45,039 nt of DNA from DASXTS01 sp036505275 (GCA_036505275.1 DASXTS010000392.1:1-45039), one strand, 5' to 3'; counted from the first letter of the stretch, positions 1-7,353 are shown. Made by a program: numbers and translations. Notes: generated from the letters alone by a model not told the origin.

Positions 1-398
1 TGATGTCCCGCGCCAAGGCCAAGGAGCTCGGTGCGCCGTTGCTGGCCGAGATCGGCGCACACGGCACGGTGGCCGGGCCCGACCCGTTGCTGCTGTCCCA
101 GCCGTCCAACGCCATCATGAAGGCGCTGCGGCGGGAGAAGATCAGCCCGCAGGACGTCGACCTGTTCGAGATCAACGAGGCGTTCGCGTCGGTGGCCATC
201 CAGTCCATGCGCGACCTCGACATCGGCGTCGACAATGTCAACATCAACAGCAACAGCGGCGCGATCTCGATGGGACACCCGGTGGGTGCCTCCTGCGGCC
301 GCATCGCGCTGCACCTCGTGCTGGAACTGCGCCGCCGGGGCGGCGGGGTCGGCGCCGGCGGTCAGGACGAGGCCCTCGTGCTGAAGGTCGCCAGCTGA
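1..398 (+). CDS. Thiolase (acetyl-CoA acyltransferase), C-terminal part, possibly inactive
   Basis: Only the last ~131 residues are inside the window; the gene starts upstream. The C-terminal thiolase fold is clear: the NEAFA motif (H/N-x-A-F-A region) and the NSNSGAISMGHPVGAS stretch that carries the catalytic His (GHPxGAS). Thiolases condense or cleave acyl-CoA by a ping-pong mechanism that needs a nucleophilic Cys, this His and a second Cys in a C-x-G-G-G-Q motif near the C-terminus. Here that end reads RRRGGGVGAGGQDEALVLK: the CxGGGQ cysteine is absent and a few residues appear to be missing compared with the family. This may be a non-catalytic SCP2-like thiolase or a decaying gene at the edge of the degraded zone that follows. 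The identification as thiolase is sure; activity is doubtful. Confidence 0.88.
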   Translation, partial: MSRAKAKELGAPLLAEIGAHGTVAGPDPLLLSQPSNAIMKALRREKISPQDVDLFEINEAFASVAIQSMRDLDIGVDNVNINSNSGAISMGHPVGASCGRIALHLVLELRRRGGGVGAGGQDEALVLKVAS

Positions 399-484
399 GC
401 GGAGCAATGCCGGGCGGTCGCGGACGGGATGAGTTCAAGCGGGCTTGTACGCCGTGGCGGCACGCACATCTCTAGCGTGGGGCG

Positions 485-769
485 ATGGCGTCGTTTCGCG
501 GACGAATTCGTCGCTAGGACAAGAGCAAGCCGGGCGGCCTCGCAGTGATCGACATTCCCCGTGAGCTGGTCACCGAGCTGGGTGGGCGCCGCCAGATGCG
601 GATGACCGGCTCGATCAACGGCGCAGCCTTCACGGGCAGCACCATGCTCGTCGCGGGCGGCGGCTTCTGCGTCGGCGTCAGCCGGGCAGCCCTGCGCGCG
701 TGCGGCGTCGCGGTGGGCGACGACGTCGACGTCCAACTCGAACGGGCGGACGCCCCCAGCCGGAAGTAG
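485..769 (+). pseudogene. DUF1905 family gene interrupted by an in-frame amber codon
   Basis: An ATG at 485 opens MASFRGRIRR, then a TAG at 515-517, then the same frame continues DKSKPGGLAVIDIPRELV to a TAG at 767. Read through, the ~94-codon product has the DUF1905 beta-barrel pattern (F-R-G-x-I at the N-terminus, G-LAVIDIP, G-x-x-R-x-x-R-x-x-G-x-I-N-G, F-T-G-x-T, GGFCVGV, GxxxGDDVDVQLE). A TAGCGT box lies 6 nt before the ATG, as at leaderless starts elsewhere in the window. The fragment could restart at GTG 545, but this loses the first beta strand. DUF1905 function is not established. A nonsense mutation is the simplest reading; a sequencing error is the alternative. Confidence 0.7.
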
Positions 770-775
770 CGTCGC

Positions 776-961
776 TCGCCTTGACCTGCCGGTGAGCCGC
801 CCGGCCAGGTCGGCGCCGGCGCCAGGGACGATCCGCAGCGTGAGCCGGCTGCCATGCTGGGCGACCTGGGACTCGCGCACGTCGCGGTCGGCGGCGAGCG
901 CGGCGAACTGCACCGAATGGACCGTCACACGTCCAGGACCAGCACACGCCAGGTATGTGGC
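776..961 (-). pseudogene. Fragment resembling the C-terminus of a PaaK/F390-synthetase-like adenylate ligase
   Basis: On the minus strand, about 50 codons read VHSVQFAALAADRDVRESQ followed by VAQHGSRLTLRIVPGAGAD. This resembles the small C-terminal domain of phenylacetate-CoA ligase or coenzyme F390 synthetase-like enzymes (V-H-P-x-Q-F, DVREYQVVQ, LRVRVxPG). No convincing start, adenylation core or AMP-binding motif lies upstream on this strand: the reading frame continues but the sequence then belongs to the upstream region of the esterase gene. It is therefore best seen as a relic. The plus strand here shows no better coding signal. The family assignment is from pattern memory and is tentative. 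Confidence 0.4.
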
Positions 962-1007
962 GAGGGGGCCGTGTTGGCCCGACGCACTGGCTAGGGTTCA
1001 GGGCAGG

Positions 1008-1937
1008 ATGATGAGCGAACCACGGTTCGTGCACCCTCAGGTGCGCCGGGCCGACGCCGTGCAGCCGCGCGTGCCGTTGACGCCGTCGACGCCGTCGACC
1101 CTGGAGGCGTCGCGGCAGAGCATGCGTGACGCCACGCTGGCGGAGTGTGGCGCTGGGCTGGCGGTGTTCGACGTCGTGGATCTGGTCTGCGACGGCGTGC
1201 GCTGCCGCCTGTACCGAGCCGACGAGACGGCCGGCGGTACGGTGGTCTTCCTGCATGGCGGCGGCTGGGTTCTAGGCGACCTCGATACGCACGATGCGTT
1301 GTGTCGAGGCCTGTGCCGGCAGGCGGGCCGGCCGGTCCTCGCGGTCGACTACCGGCTGGCCCCTGAACATCCCTACCCGGCGGCGCTGGAGGACACCGAG
1401 CGGGCCCTGGAGTGGCTGCGGCGGGACGGGCGATCGGTGGGATTGTCGGCCGATCCCGTGGTCATCGTCGGCGACTCGGCCGGCGGGCATCTGGCGACCG
1501 TGGTGGCGCGGCGCTGCCGCGACCGCGGCGCTGACCTGGCCGGGCAGATCCTCGTCTACCCGGTCATCGATCCCGCCGCGAACTATCCGGCCGAGGAGGA
1601 CCATGGCCTCGGCGCCGACGAGATGCGATTCTTCTGGCGCGCCTATGCGCCGGCGGATGCCGATCTCACGCATGCCGACCTCGCGCCGCTCAGGGCGGAT
1701 CTCGCCGGCCTGCCGCCGACGCTGATCATCACCGCGGACCTCGACCCGTTGCGGGTGGAAGGTGAGCGCTACGCCGAGGCATTGGCCAATTCGGGCTTGC
1801 CGGTGACCGCGGTTCGTTACCTCGGACTCAATCACGGCTTCGCCAGAAAGCTGGCGATTTTCGACGGCGCCGGCATGGCCGTGTCACAGATCGGAGCGGC
1901 CATCCGGCACCTGCTGCAACCGATGCGGAGAGAGTAA
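1008..1937 (+). CDS. Alpha/beta-hydrolase fold-3 esterase (HSL family)
   Basis: A ~309-residue HSL-type carboxylesterase. The oxyanion-hole motif HGGGW is near residue 83, the nucleophile elbow GDSAGG is near Ser157, the acid is in the TADLDPL stretch (about Asp245) and the base is in NHGF (about His275), so the triad is complete. The start is placed at ATG 1008 (a second ATG follows at 1011), with a weak AGG just upstream. The open frame extends further 5' but that part has no family similarity. The gene abuts the PIG-L gene with no gap (TAA then ATG), so the two are probably co-transcribed. The substrate is unknown; HSL enzymes hydrolyse short acyl esters or lactones. It is the best preserved gene in an otherwise decaying stretch. 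Confidence 0.88.
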   Translation: MMSEPRFVHPQVRRADAVQPRVPLTPSTPSTLEASRQSMRDATLAECGAGLAVFDVVDLVCDGVRCRLYRADETAGGTVVFLHGGGWVLGDLDTHDALCRGLCRQAGRPVLAVDYRLAPEHPYPAALEDTERALEWLRRDGRSVGLSADPVVIVGDSAGGHLATVVARRCRDRGADLAGQILVYPVIDPAANYPAEEDHGLGADEMRFFWRAYAPADADLTHADLAPLRADLAGLPPTLIITADLDPLRVEGERYAEALANSGLPVTAVRYLGLNHGFARKLAIFDGAGMAVSQIGAAIRHLLQPMRRE

Positions 1938-2669
1938 ATGACGGACAAATTGCAGCCCATTGACGAGAGCTGGTCGACCGCGCTCGCCGTCGTCGCGCAT
2001 CCGGACGACCTTGAGTACGGCGCGGCGGCGGCGGTCACCAAATGGAGAGCGCAGGGCAAGCGGGTGGTGTACTGCATGGTTACCAGCGGCGAGGCCGGTA
2101 TCGACTCGATGCCGCCGGAGCAGGCCGGGCCGCTGCGGGAGCAGGAGGAACGGTCCGCTGCGGCCGTCGTCGGGGTCGAGACGGTGGAGTTCCTCGGATA
2201 TCCCGACGGCACGCTGGAATACGGGTTGCCGCTGCGCCGGGATATTGCCCGCCTGATCCGGCGGCACCGTCCGGAGGTACTGATCACAGCCAACTATGAC
2301 CAGGCCTGGGAAGGCGGCTGGTTGAACCAGGCCGACCATGTCGCGGCCGGCCGGGCAGCTGTGGACGCGGTGCGCGACGCCGGCAACAGGTGGGTCTTCC
2401 GTGAGCTGCTCAGCGAGAACCTCGAGCCATGGCAGGGCGTCCGGATGGTCCTTGTCGCGGCCTCCCCGAGGGCCGCGCACGGCGTGGACATCAGCGACCA
2501 CTTCGAAACCGGAATCAAATCATTGCAGGCGCACGCCGCCTACCTGGCCGGGCTCGGAAATGGGCCGGTGAACGAACACATGGTGTTTCTGGAGCAGTGG
2601 GCGCGAACCACCGGCGAACGCCTCGGCTGCCGCTATGCGTTGTCGTTTGAACAGCTGAACCTCGGCTGA
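1938..2669 (+). CDS. PIG-L family deacetylase (LmbE-like)
   Basis: A 243-residue zinc-dependent N-deacetylase of the PIG-L/LmbE family, the family that includes mycothiol MshB and Mca. The AHPDDLE motif at residues 20-26 gives the first His and Asp ligands and the general base; NQADHVAAG near residue 133 gives the second His ligand. Length is normal for the family. The start codon follows directly on the esterase stop codon, so it is the second gene of a two-gene operon. It lacks the longer C-terminus of Mca. Substrate is probably an N-acyl sugar or a small N-acyl metabolite, by inference from the family only. Confidence 0.88.
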   Translation: MTDKLQPIDESWSTALAVVAHPDDLEYGAAAAVTKWRAQGKRVVYCMVTSGEAGIDSMPPEQAGPLREQEERSAAAVVGVETVEFLGYPDGTLEYGLPLRRDIARLIRRHRPEVLITANYDQAWEGGWLNQADHVAAGRAAVDAVRDAGNRWVFRELLSENLEPWQGVRMVLVAASPRAAHGVDISDHFETGIKSLQAHAAYLAGLGNGPVNEHMVFLEQWARTTGERLGCRYALSFEQLNLG

Positions 2670-2672
2670 CGG

Positions 2673-2998
2673 GTGTCGGCCGCCCCAGGAACGATCGTGC
2701 CGCTACTGCCCGGGGTCCGCGCCAGGACTGTCTACACCGATCGCCTGCGGGTGCATGTGTGCGAGGCGGGCCCGGAGGGCGGCGTGCCGGTCGTGCTGCT
2801 GCACGGCAAGCTGTCGACCGGCCGGTTCTTCGAGCACGTCATGGCCGGCGCGCCGCAGCGGTACCGGCTGCTCGCCCCGGACATGCGCGGCTTCAGGCGG
2901 ACGCAGCCGGTGCCGATCGACGCGACCCGCGGGCTTCGGGACTGGGCGGACGACACCCACGCGCTGGTGCGGGCGCTCGGCATCAAGCGGCCGGTGAG
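2673..2998 (+). pseudogene. Alpha/beta hydrolase, 5' remnant only
   Basis: A GTG at 2673, 3 nt after the PIG-L stop, opens a typical alpha/beta-hydrolase N-terminus: PVVLLHGKLSTGRFF (oxyanion HG), then YRLLAPDMRGF and WADDTHALVRALGIKRPV, which normally runs straight into the GxSxGG nucleophile elbow. Instead the reading changes character at about 2997. No G-x-S-x-G, acid or base residue follows, and the frame ends in arginine/serine-rich noise at 3254. The first third of the enzyme is therefore present and the catalytic part lost. It was probably the third gene of the esterase/PIG-L operon. The break coincides with an antisense SDR fragment. Confidence 0.75.
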
Positions 2999-3088
2999 TG
3001 CCAAAACGGGCGGTGGTTTCCTGCATAGCCTCGGACACCGCTTCGGCGTCAGCGACGTCGGCCACGATCGGCTCGATCGAGCCGCCGT
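2997..3088 (-). pseudogene. Short-chain dehydrogenase (SDR) fragment, antisense
   Basis: On the minus strand about 30 codons read GGSIEPIVADVADAEAVSEA followed by MQETTARFG. This is the beta-C/alpha-D part of a classical SDR Rossmann fold (V-x-D-V-A-D-x-x-A-V, then V/T-x-x-R-F-G). An in-frame TGA precedes it, and neither the TGxxxGIG nucleotide motif nor the YxxxK active site occurs nearby. It sits exactly where the plus-strand hydrolase loses similarity, suggesting a rearrangement joined two broken genes. Confidence 0.55.
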
Positions 3089-3716
3089 ATTCACCGGCTC
3101 AATGACTGGAACGCGATGTCGCTGGCGGACCGTCGCCGGTTCCGGGCCAGGTTCCTCGCCGTCCGGCGCAAGGTCCTGCAACGCATCGACGCCGGCACGC
3201 CAGCGCAGCGGGCCGCGAACGCCGGGCCGTGGGCCGACTACGTCGCCGTGGTGATGCCGCGACCGCGCGGGCGCCCGACCAGGCATCGCTGGCTGTCGAG
3301 CTCGGAATCGACGTCACCGAGGACGGCGCCGCGACCACCGACCTCGTCCGGGTCGCGCTGGTGAACACGGGGCGCTCGCCGATCGTCGTGGCCGGCCGGC
3401 TGGCCGTCGGCTACGAAGACAGCACCGACCGCGAGATCTATGCCGTGCTGCGCGCCCACAGACGGGTGAGGAGGTCGGGCGACCGGCCCAGCTCTACCAC
3501 CGCGCACCGCACTCTGCGGACGACATCCAGACGCTCGATGCGGGCGACCGGATCGGCACCACATTCAACCTGGACGACTGGTACGCCCACCCGCCAGGCG
3601 ACCTGGAACTGCGAGTGGTCTACGACCCGAGTGCCGTGGCGGAGAGGTTCCTGGAAGTCGATAACGTCCGGGTCGTCTCCGATCCGATCCGCGTCGTCTT
3701 CACCCGAGGCAGTTAG
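3086..3716 (+). pseudogene. Unrecognised ~205-residue protein broken by two frameshifts
   Basis: Three consecutive pieces in different frames read like one soluble protein. Piece 1 (about 3095-3249) includes NDWNAMSLADRRRFRARFL and GPWADYVAVV. Piece 2 (about 3249-3460) includes SLAVELGIDVTEDGAATTDL and GRLAVGYEDSTDREIYAVL. Piece 3 (about 3456-3716) includes GEEVGRPAQLYHRAPHSADD and VYDPSAVAERFLEVDNVRVV and ends at TAG 3714. Each piece has normal actinobacterial codon positions and balanced residues, while the continuation of each in its own frame turns into Arg/Ser-rich noise. Pieces 2 and 3 look rich in beta strands. I do not recognise the family. Two one-base indels would restore it, so it is a recent pseudogene, or the sequence contains errors. 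Confidence 0.55.
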
Positions 3717-3961
3717 CGTCCGAGACGTGATTCCGGTGTACTGCGGTCGGCCGCACACGCATCGCCCGCTCCGACGGCATGGGCTTGTGCGCCCACGGCG
3801 AGCTGTCGGTGCTCAGCCGCTATCCGCCCGCACTTGTCGCTAAGCGCATCGAGAGTTCCGTGTTCAAGCAGTGCATTGGGGGCGGCGTGCCCTCTACGTC
3901 GCCGACCTGCTGTTTGCCAGCGGTCAGACGCAAAAACCGCAGGTTAAGCCTTGATCAACAG
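3717..3961. other. Gene-free stretch with possible coding debris
   Basis: No intact gene. Two plus-strand snippets look protein-like in different frames: GELSVLSRYP (about 3800) and ALYVADLLFASGQTQKPQVK ending at a TGA near 3955. The first resembles the SRYP segment of endonuclease/exonuclease/phosphatase-type enzymes, but the match is too short to name. No terminator-like hairpin was seen. Confidence 0.3.
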
Positions 3962-4045
3962 TGTCCGAGGGGGGACTTGAACCCCCACGCCCTTGTCGGG
4001 CACTAGCACCTCAAGCTAGCGCGTCTGCCATTCCGCCACTCGGAC
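3962..4045 (-). tRNA. tRNA-Leu (anticodon GAG)
   Basis: Read on the minus strand, the 84-nt sequence folds as a class II tRNA. The acceptor stem GTCCGAG/CTCGGAC is perfect, the anticodon stem CTAGC/GCTAG encloses TTGAGGT with GAG at positions 34-36, there is a long variable arm, and the T arm is GGGGGTTCAAGTCCCCC. The discriminator base is A and CCA is not encoded, as is usual in actinobacteria. GAG reads CUC/CUU leucine codons. Its 3' end faces the degraded 0.4-3.9 kb region, the side where tRNA-targeting integrases insert. Confidence 0.95.
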
Positions 4046-4187
4046 ATAAGCTGGGACGCGGCCGGCCGTCGGCCGCGGTGGTCAAAGGCTAGCCGATGGC
4101 CGCGGCAGCACCAACCTGCGGCACCGGCTGCGGGCGGGGCGCTGCGCTGAGGGCGAACTCGCAGCGGAATTGTCAGGGGTGCGCGAC

Positions 4188-4202
4188 ATGCTGGCCGCGT
4201 GA
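4188..4202 (+). CDS. Possible four-codon leader micro-ORF upstream of the ABC ATPase
   Basis: ATG-CTG-GCC-GCG-TGA (MLAA) is preceded by AGGGG at 4175-4179, an 8-nt spacing. Its TGA overlaps the GTG start of the ABC ATPase as GTGA. The ATPase itself has no Shine-Dalgarno, so translation may arrive by coupling. Coincidence cannot be excluded for so short an ORF. Confidence 0.35.
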   Translation: MLAA

Positions 4203-5212
4203 ACGCAATCGTTGTAGAAGAGCTGGTTAAGAGATACGGCCAGGTGGTGGCCCTGAACGGGCTGGACCTGACCGTGCCGCAGGGCTCGGTGCTGAGCCTG
4301 CTGGGCCCGAACGGCGCGGGCAAGACCACCGCTGTCCGCATCCTCACGACGCTGCTGCTGCCCGACGCCGGGCGGGCGACCGTCGCAGGCCTGGACGTCG
4401 TCGCGGACGCGAAGCAGCTGCGCCGCGCGATCGGGCTGTCCGGGCAGTACGCGGCGGTCGACGAGCACCTGACCGGCTTCGAGAACCTGGACATGGTCGG
4501 CAGGTTGTACCACCTCGGCCGGCGGCCCAGCCGCGAGCGGGCCCGCGAGCTGCTCGAGCGCTTCGACCTCGCGGAGGCCGGCGACCGGGTAGTTAAGACC
4601 TACTCCGGCGGTATGCGGCGACGGTTGGACCTGGCCGGCGCGCTGGTGTCCGAGCCAAGCGTGCTGTTCCTCGACGAGCCGACCACCGGGCTCGACCCGC
4701 GCAGCCGGCTCGCGCTGTGGGAGGTGATCGAGGAGCTGGTCGCCGGGGGGAGCACGCTGCTGCTCACCACGCAGTACCTGGAGGAGGCCGACAGGCTCTC
4801 CGACGAGATCGCAGTGATCGACCACGGCCGCGTGATCGCGCTCGGCACGTCGGACCAGCTCAAGGCGCAGGTTGGCGGCGAACGGTTGGAGCTGGTGTTG
4901 GAGCGCGGCTCGGAGGTGGCCGTCGCCCGTTCCGCTCTGACCCCGCTGGCCGGTGGCGACGTCAGAGTCGACCGGCACGCCCGCAAGGTCACCGTGCCGG
5001 TCAGCGGCGGATCCAAGGTACTGATCGAGGCCCTGCGGACGCTGGACGCCGAGTCGGTGCACGTACTCGACGTCGGGCTGCGCCGCCCGACGCTCGACGA
5101 CGTGTTCCTCACCCTCACCGGGCACGCCGCCGAGGAGGAGGCCAACGGCAGGCAGAACGGTGCCGTCGACCGGAACGGCTTCGACCGGACCGACGAGGAG
5201 AAGGCGGCATGA
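4199..5212 (+). CDS. ABC transporter ATP-binding protein, DrrA (daunorubicin resistance) type
   Basis: A 337-residue cytoplasmic ATPase. Walker A is GPNGAGKTT (about residue 35), the signature is YSGGMRRR, Walker B is VLFLDEPTTGLD, and the H-loop region reads LLTTQYLEEA, where the usual His is Gln, typical of the DrrA group. The C-terminal extension (TLDDVFLTLTGH) is also DrrA-like. The start is GTG 4199, directly coupled to a possible MLAA micro-ORF. The stop overlaps the permease start as ATGA, so the two form an exporter operon. Family members export drugs or lipids; the substrate here cannot be told from sequence. Confidence 0.92.
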   Translation: MNAIVVEELVKRYGQVVALNGLDLTVPQGSVLSLLGPNGAGKTTAVRILTTLLLPDAGRATVAGLDVVADAKQLRRAIGLSGQYAAVDEHLTGFENLDMVGRLYHLGRRPSRERARELLERFDLAEAGDRVVKTYSGGMRRRLDLAGALVSEPSVLFLDEPTTGLDPRSRLALWEVIEELVAGGSTLLLTTQYLEEADRLSDEIAVIDHGRVIALGTSDQLKAQVGGERLELVLERGSEVAVARSALTPLAGGDVRVDRHARKVTVPVSGGSKVLIEALRTLDAESVHVLDVGLRRPTLDDVFLTLTGHAAEEEANGRQNGAVDRNGFDRTDEEKAA

Positions 5213-6012
5213 CTGCGGTGCTCGAGGCGCTCGGCGACGGAGCGGTGGTCGCCAAGCGGAACCTCATCAAGATCAAGCGGGTGCCCGACCTGCTGGTGTT
5301 CTCGACCATCTCGCCGATCATGTTCGTGCTGCTGTTCGCGTACGTGTTCGGCAGCGGGATCTCCGTTCCAGGTGTCTCCTACGACGAGTTCCTGATGGCC
5401 GGGATCTTCGCTCAGACCGTGATCTTCGGCGCGACGATCACCGGCTACGGGCTGGCCGATGACATTCAGAAGGGCATCATCGACCGGTTCCGCTCACTGC
5501 CGATGTCCCGGTCGGCGGTGCTGGTCGGCCGTACCACCAGCGACCTGGTAAACAACGTGATCGTGCTGGTGGTCATGTCGCTGACGGGGCTGCTGGTCGG
5601 CTGGCGGATCCACACGACGTTCTGGGAAGCCGCGGCCGGGTTCGGGCTGCTGCTGCTGTTCGCCTACGCGATGTCCTGGGGTATGGCCATCGTCGGCCTG
5701 GCCATCCGCAGCCCCGACGTGTTCAACCAGGCCAGCTTCATGGTGATCTTCCCGCTGACGTTTGTCGCGAACACCTTCGTGCCGACCAACAACATGCCGG
5801 GCGCGCTCAAGGCCGTCGCGGAGTGGAACCCGGTGTCCGCGCTGACGCAGGCGGTCCGCGAGCTGTTCGGCAACACGTCGTCGGCGATCGCCTCGCCGGA
5901 GGCCTGGCCGCTGCGGCATTCGATGGTCGTGTCGTTCGGCTGGATCGTGCTGATGGTGGCGATCTTCGTGCCGCTGGCCGTCAACCGTTACAAGAGGGCC
6001 GTCGGCCGGTGA
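5209..6012 (+). CDS. ABC-2 type permease, DrrB type
   Basis: A 267-residue membrane protein with about six hydrophobic segments, among them LVFSTISPIMFVLLFAYVFG, TTSDLVNNVIVLVVMSLTGL and GLLLLFAYAMSWGMAIVGLA. It has the ABC2 membrane signature region (QGIIDRFRSLPMSR-like: KGIIDRFRSLPMSRSAVLVG) and ends in a basic cytoplasmic tail. The ATG start overlaps the ATPase stop by 4 nt (ATGA). It forms the pore of the exporter with the upstream ATPase, presumably as a 2+2 complex. No dedicated biosynthetic genes flank it, so multidrug or lipid export is an inference from the family. Confidence 0.92.
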   Translation: MTAVLEALGDGAVVAKRNLIKIKRVPDLLVFSTISPIMFVLLFAYVFGSGISVPGVSYDEFLMAGIFAQTVIFGATITGYGLADDIQKGIIDRFRSLPMSRSAVLVGRTTSDLVNNVIVLVVMSLTGLLVGWRIHTTFWEAAAGFGLLLLFAYAMSWGMAIVGLAIRSPDVFNQASFMVIFPLTFVANTFVPTNNMPGALKAVAEWNPVSALTQAVRELFGNTSSAIASPEAWPLRHSMVVSFGWIVLMVAIFVPLAVNRYKRAVGR

Positions 6013-6045
6013 CCGGCGCCCTGCCGGCGATGGTAGGAAAGCCGA

Positions 6046-7353
6046 GTGAACAGCGCCGAGCAGGAAGTCGTCGGTCTGGCCAGCGACCTGATCAGGATCG
6101 ACAGCACCAACACCGGCGACCCGCGCACCTTGGTGGGGGAGCGGGCCGCGGCCGAGTTCGTGGCGGCCAAGCTGGCCGAGGTCGGCTACGAGACCACCTA
6201 TGTCGAGTCGGGCGGCCCCGGTCGAGGCAACGTGGTGGCGCGGCTGGAGGGCGCCGACCCGAGCCGGGGGGCGCTGCTGGTGCACGGTCATCTCGACGTG
6301 GTGCCCGCGGACGCCAGCGAGTGGTCGGTGCACCCGTTCTCCGGCGCGGTGCAGGACGGCTACCTGTGGGGACGCGGCGCGGTCGACATGAAGGACATGG
6401 TGGCCATGACGGTCGCCGTGGCGCGCCAGTTCAAGCGCGACGGTGTCGTGCCACCCCGGGACCTGGTGTTCGCGTTCCTGGCCGACGAGGAGGCCGGCGG
6501 CCTGCTCGGCTCCCAGTGGCTGGTGGACAACCGGCCCGAGATGTTCGACGGCTGCACCGAGGCGATCAGCGAGGTCGGCGGCTTCTCGATCACGATCGGC
6601 AACGCGGGGCGCGCGTACTTGATCGAGACCGCGGAGAAGGGCATCGCGTGGCTGCGGCTACGGGTGCGCGGCCGCGCCGGGCACGGCTCGATGCTGCACG
6701 AGGACAACGCGGTGACCATGCTGGCGGATGCGGTGGCGCGGCTCGGCCGGCACCGCTTCCCGCTGGTGCTCACCGAGTCGGTGCGCGAGTTCCTGGCCGG
6801 GATCAGCGAGCTGACCGGTCTGAAGTTCCCCGAGGACGACCTGGACGGCGCGGTTGCCAAGCTTGGCGGCATCGCCAGGGCGGTCGGCGCCACGCTGCGC
6901 GACACCGCCAACCCCACCATGCTCGACGCCGGCTACAAGGCCAACGTGATCCCCTCGGTGGCCGAGGCCGTGGTGGACTGCCGGGTGCTGCCAGGTCGGC
7001 AGGCCGCGTTCGAGCGGGAGCTGGACGACATCCTCGGACCGGACGTGGAGCGGGAGTGGATCGTCAATCTGCCGCCGGTCGAGACCACCTTCGACGGCGA
7101 CCTGGTGGCCGCCATGTGCGCGGCGATCCTGGCCGAGGACCCGGACGCCACCATGATTCCGTACATGCTCTCCGGCGGCACCGATGCCAAGGCGTTCGCC
7201 AGGCTGGGCATCCGCTGCTTCGGCTTCTCACCGCTCAAGCTGCCGCCTGACCTCGATTTCGCGGCGATGTTCCATGGCGTCGACGAACGGGTGCCGGTCG
7301 ACGCTCTGACCTTCGGTACCCGGGTGCTCGATCGCTTCCTCAGGAGCTGTTGA
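6046..7353 (+). CDS. M20 family metallopeptidase (ArgE/DapE/CPG2-like)
   Basis: A 435-residue di-zinc aminoacylase/carboxypeptidase-like enzyme. The HGHLDVVP motif supplies a zinc His and the catalytic Asp, GRGAVDMKD the bridging Asp, and ADEEAGG the general-base Glu and a zinc Glu. A dimerisation domain follows (about residues 185-320), and FHGVDE near the C-terminus supplies the last His. The start is GTG 6046, with TAGGAA 6 nt upstream. The next gene (S9 peptidase) begins directly after its stop, so the two peptidases are co-transcribed and may act in sequence on peptides. Substrate specificity within M20 is not decidable here. Confidence 0.92.
   Translation: MNSAEQEVVGLASDLIRIDSTNTGDPRTLVGERAAAEFVAAKLAEVGYETTYVESGGPGRGNVVARLEGADPSRGALLVHGHLDVVPADASEWSVHPFSGAVQDGYLWGRGAVDMKDMVAMTVAVARQFKRDGVVPPRDLVFAFLADEEAGGLLGSQWLVDNRPEMFDGCTEAISEVGGFSITIGNAGRAYLIETAEKGIAWLRLRVRGRAGHGSMLHEDNAVTMLADAVARLGRHRFPLVLTESVREFLAGISELTGLKFPEDDLDGAVAKLGGIARAVGATLRDTANPTMLDAGYKANVIPSVAEAVVDCRVLPGRQAAFERELDDILGPDVEREWIVNLPPVETTFDGDLVAAMCAAILAEDPDATMIPYMLSGGTDAKAFARLGIRCFGFSPLKLPPDLDFAAMFHGVDERVPVDALTFGTRVLDRFLRSC

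Noticed and set aside
485..769. Pyrrolysine or other recoding at TAG 515
   Set aside because: No PYLIS-like element or pyl genes are seen, and TAG is used as an ordinary stop elsewhere in the window (for example at 769 and 3716).
3962..4045. Left attachment site duplicated from the tRNA-Leu 3' end
   Set aside because: I looked for a second copy of the T-arm and acceptor sequence between 1 and 3961; only an 8-nt partial match (GTCCGAGA near 3719) was seen.
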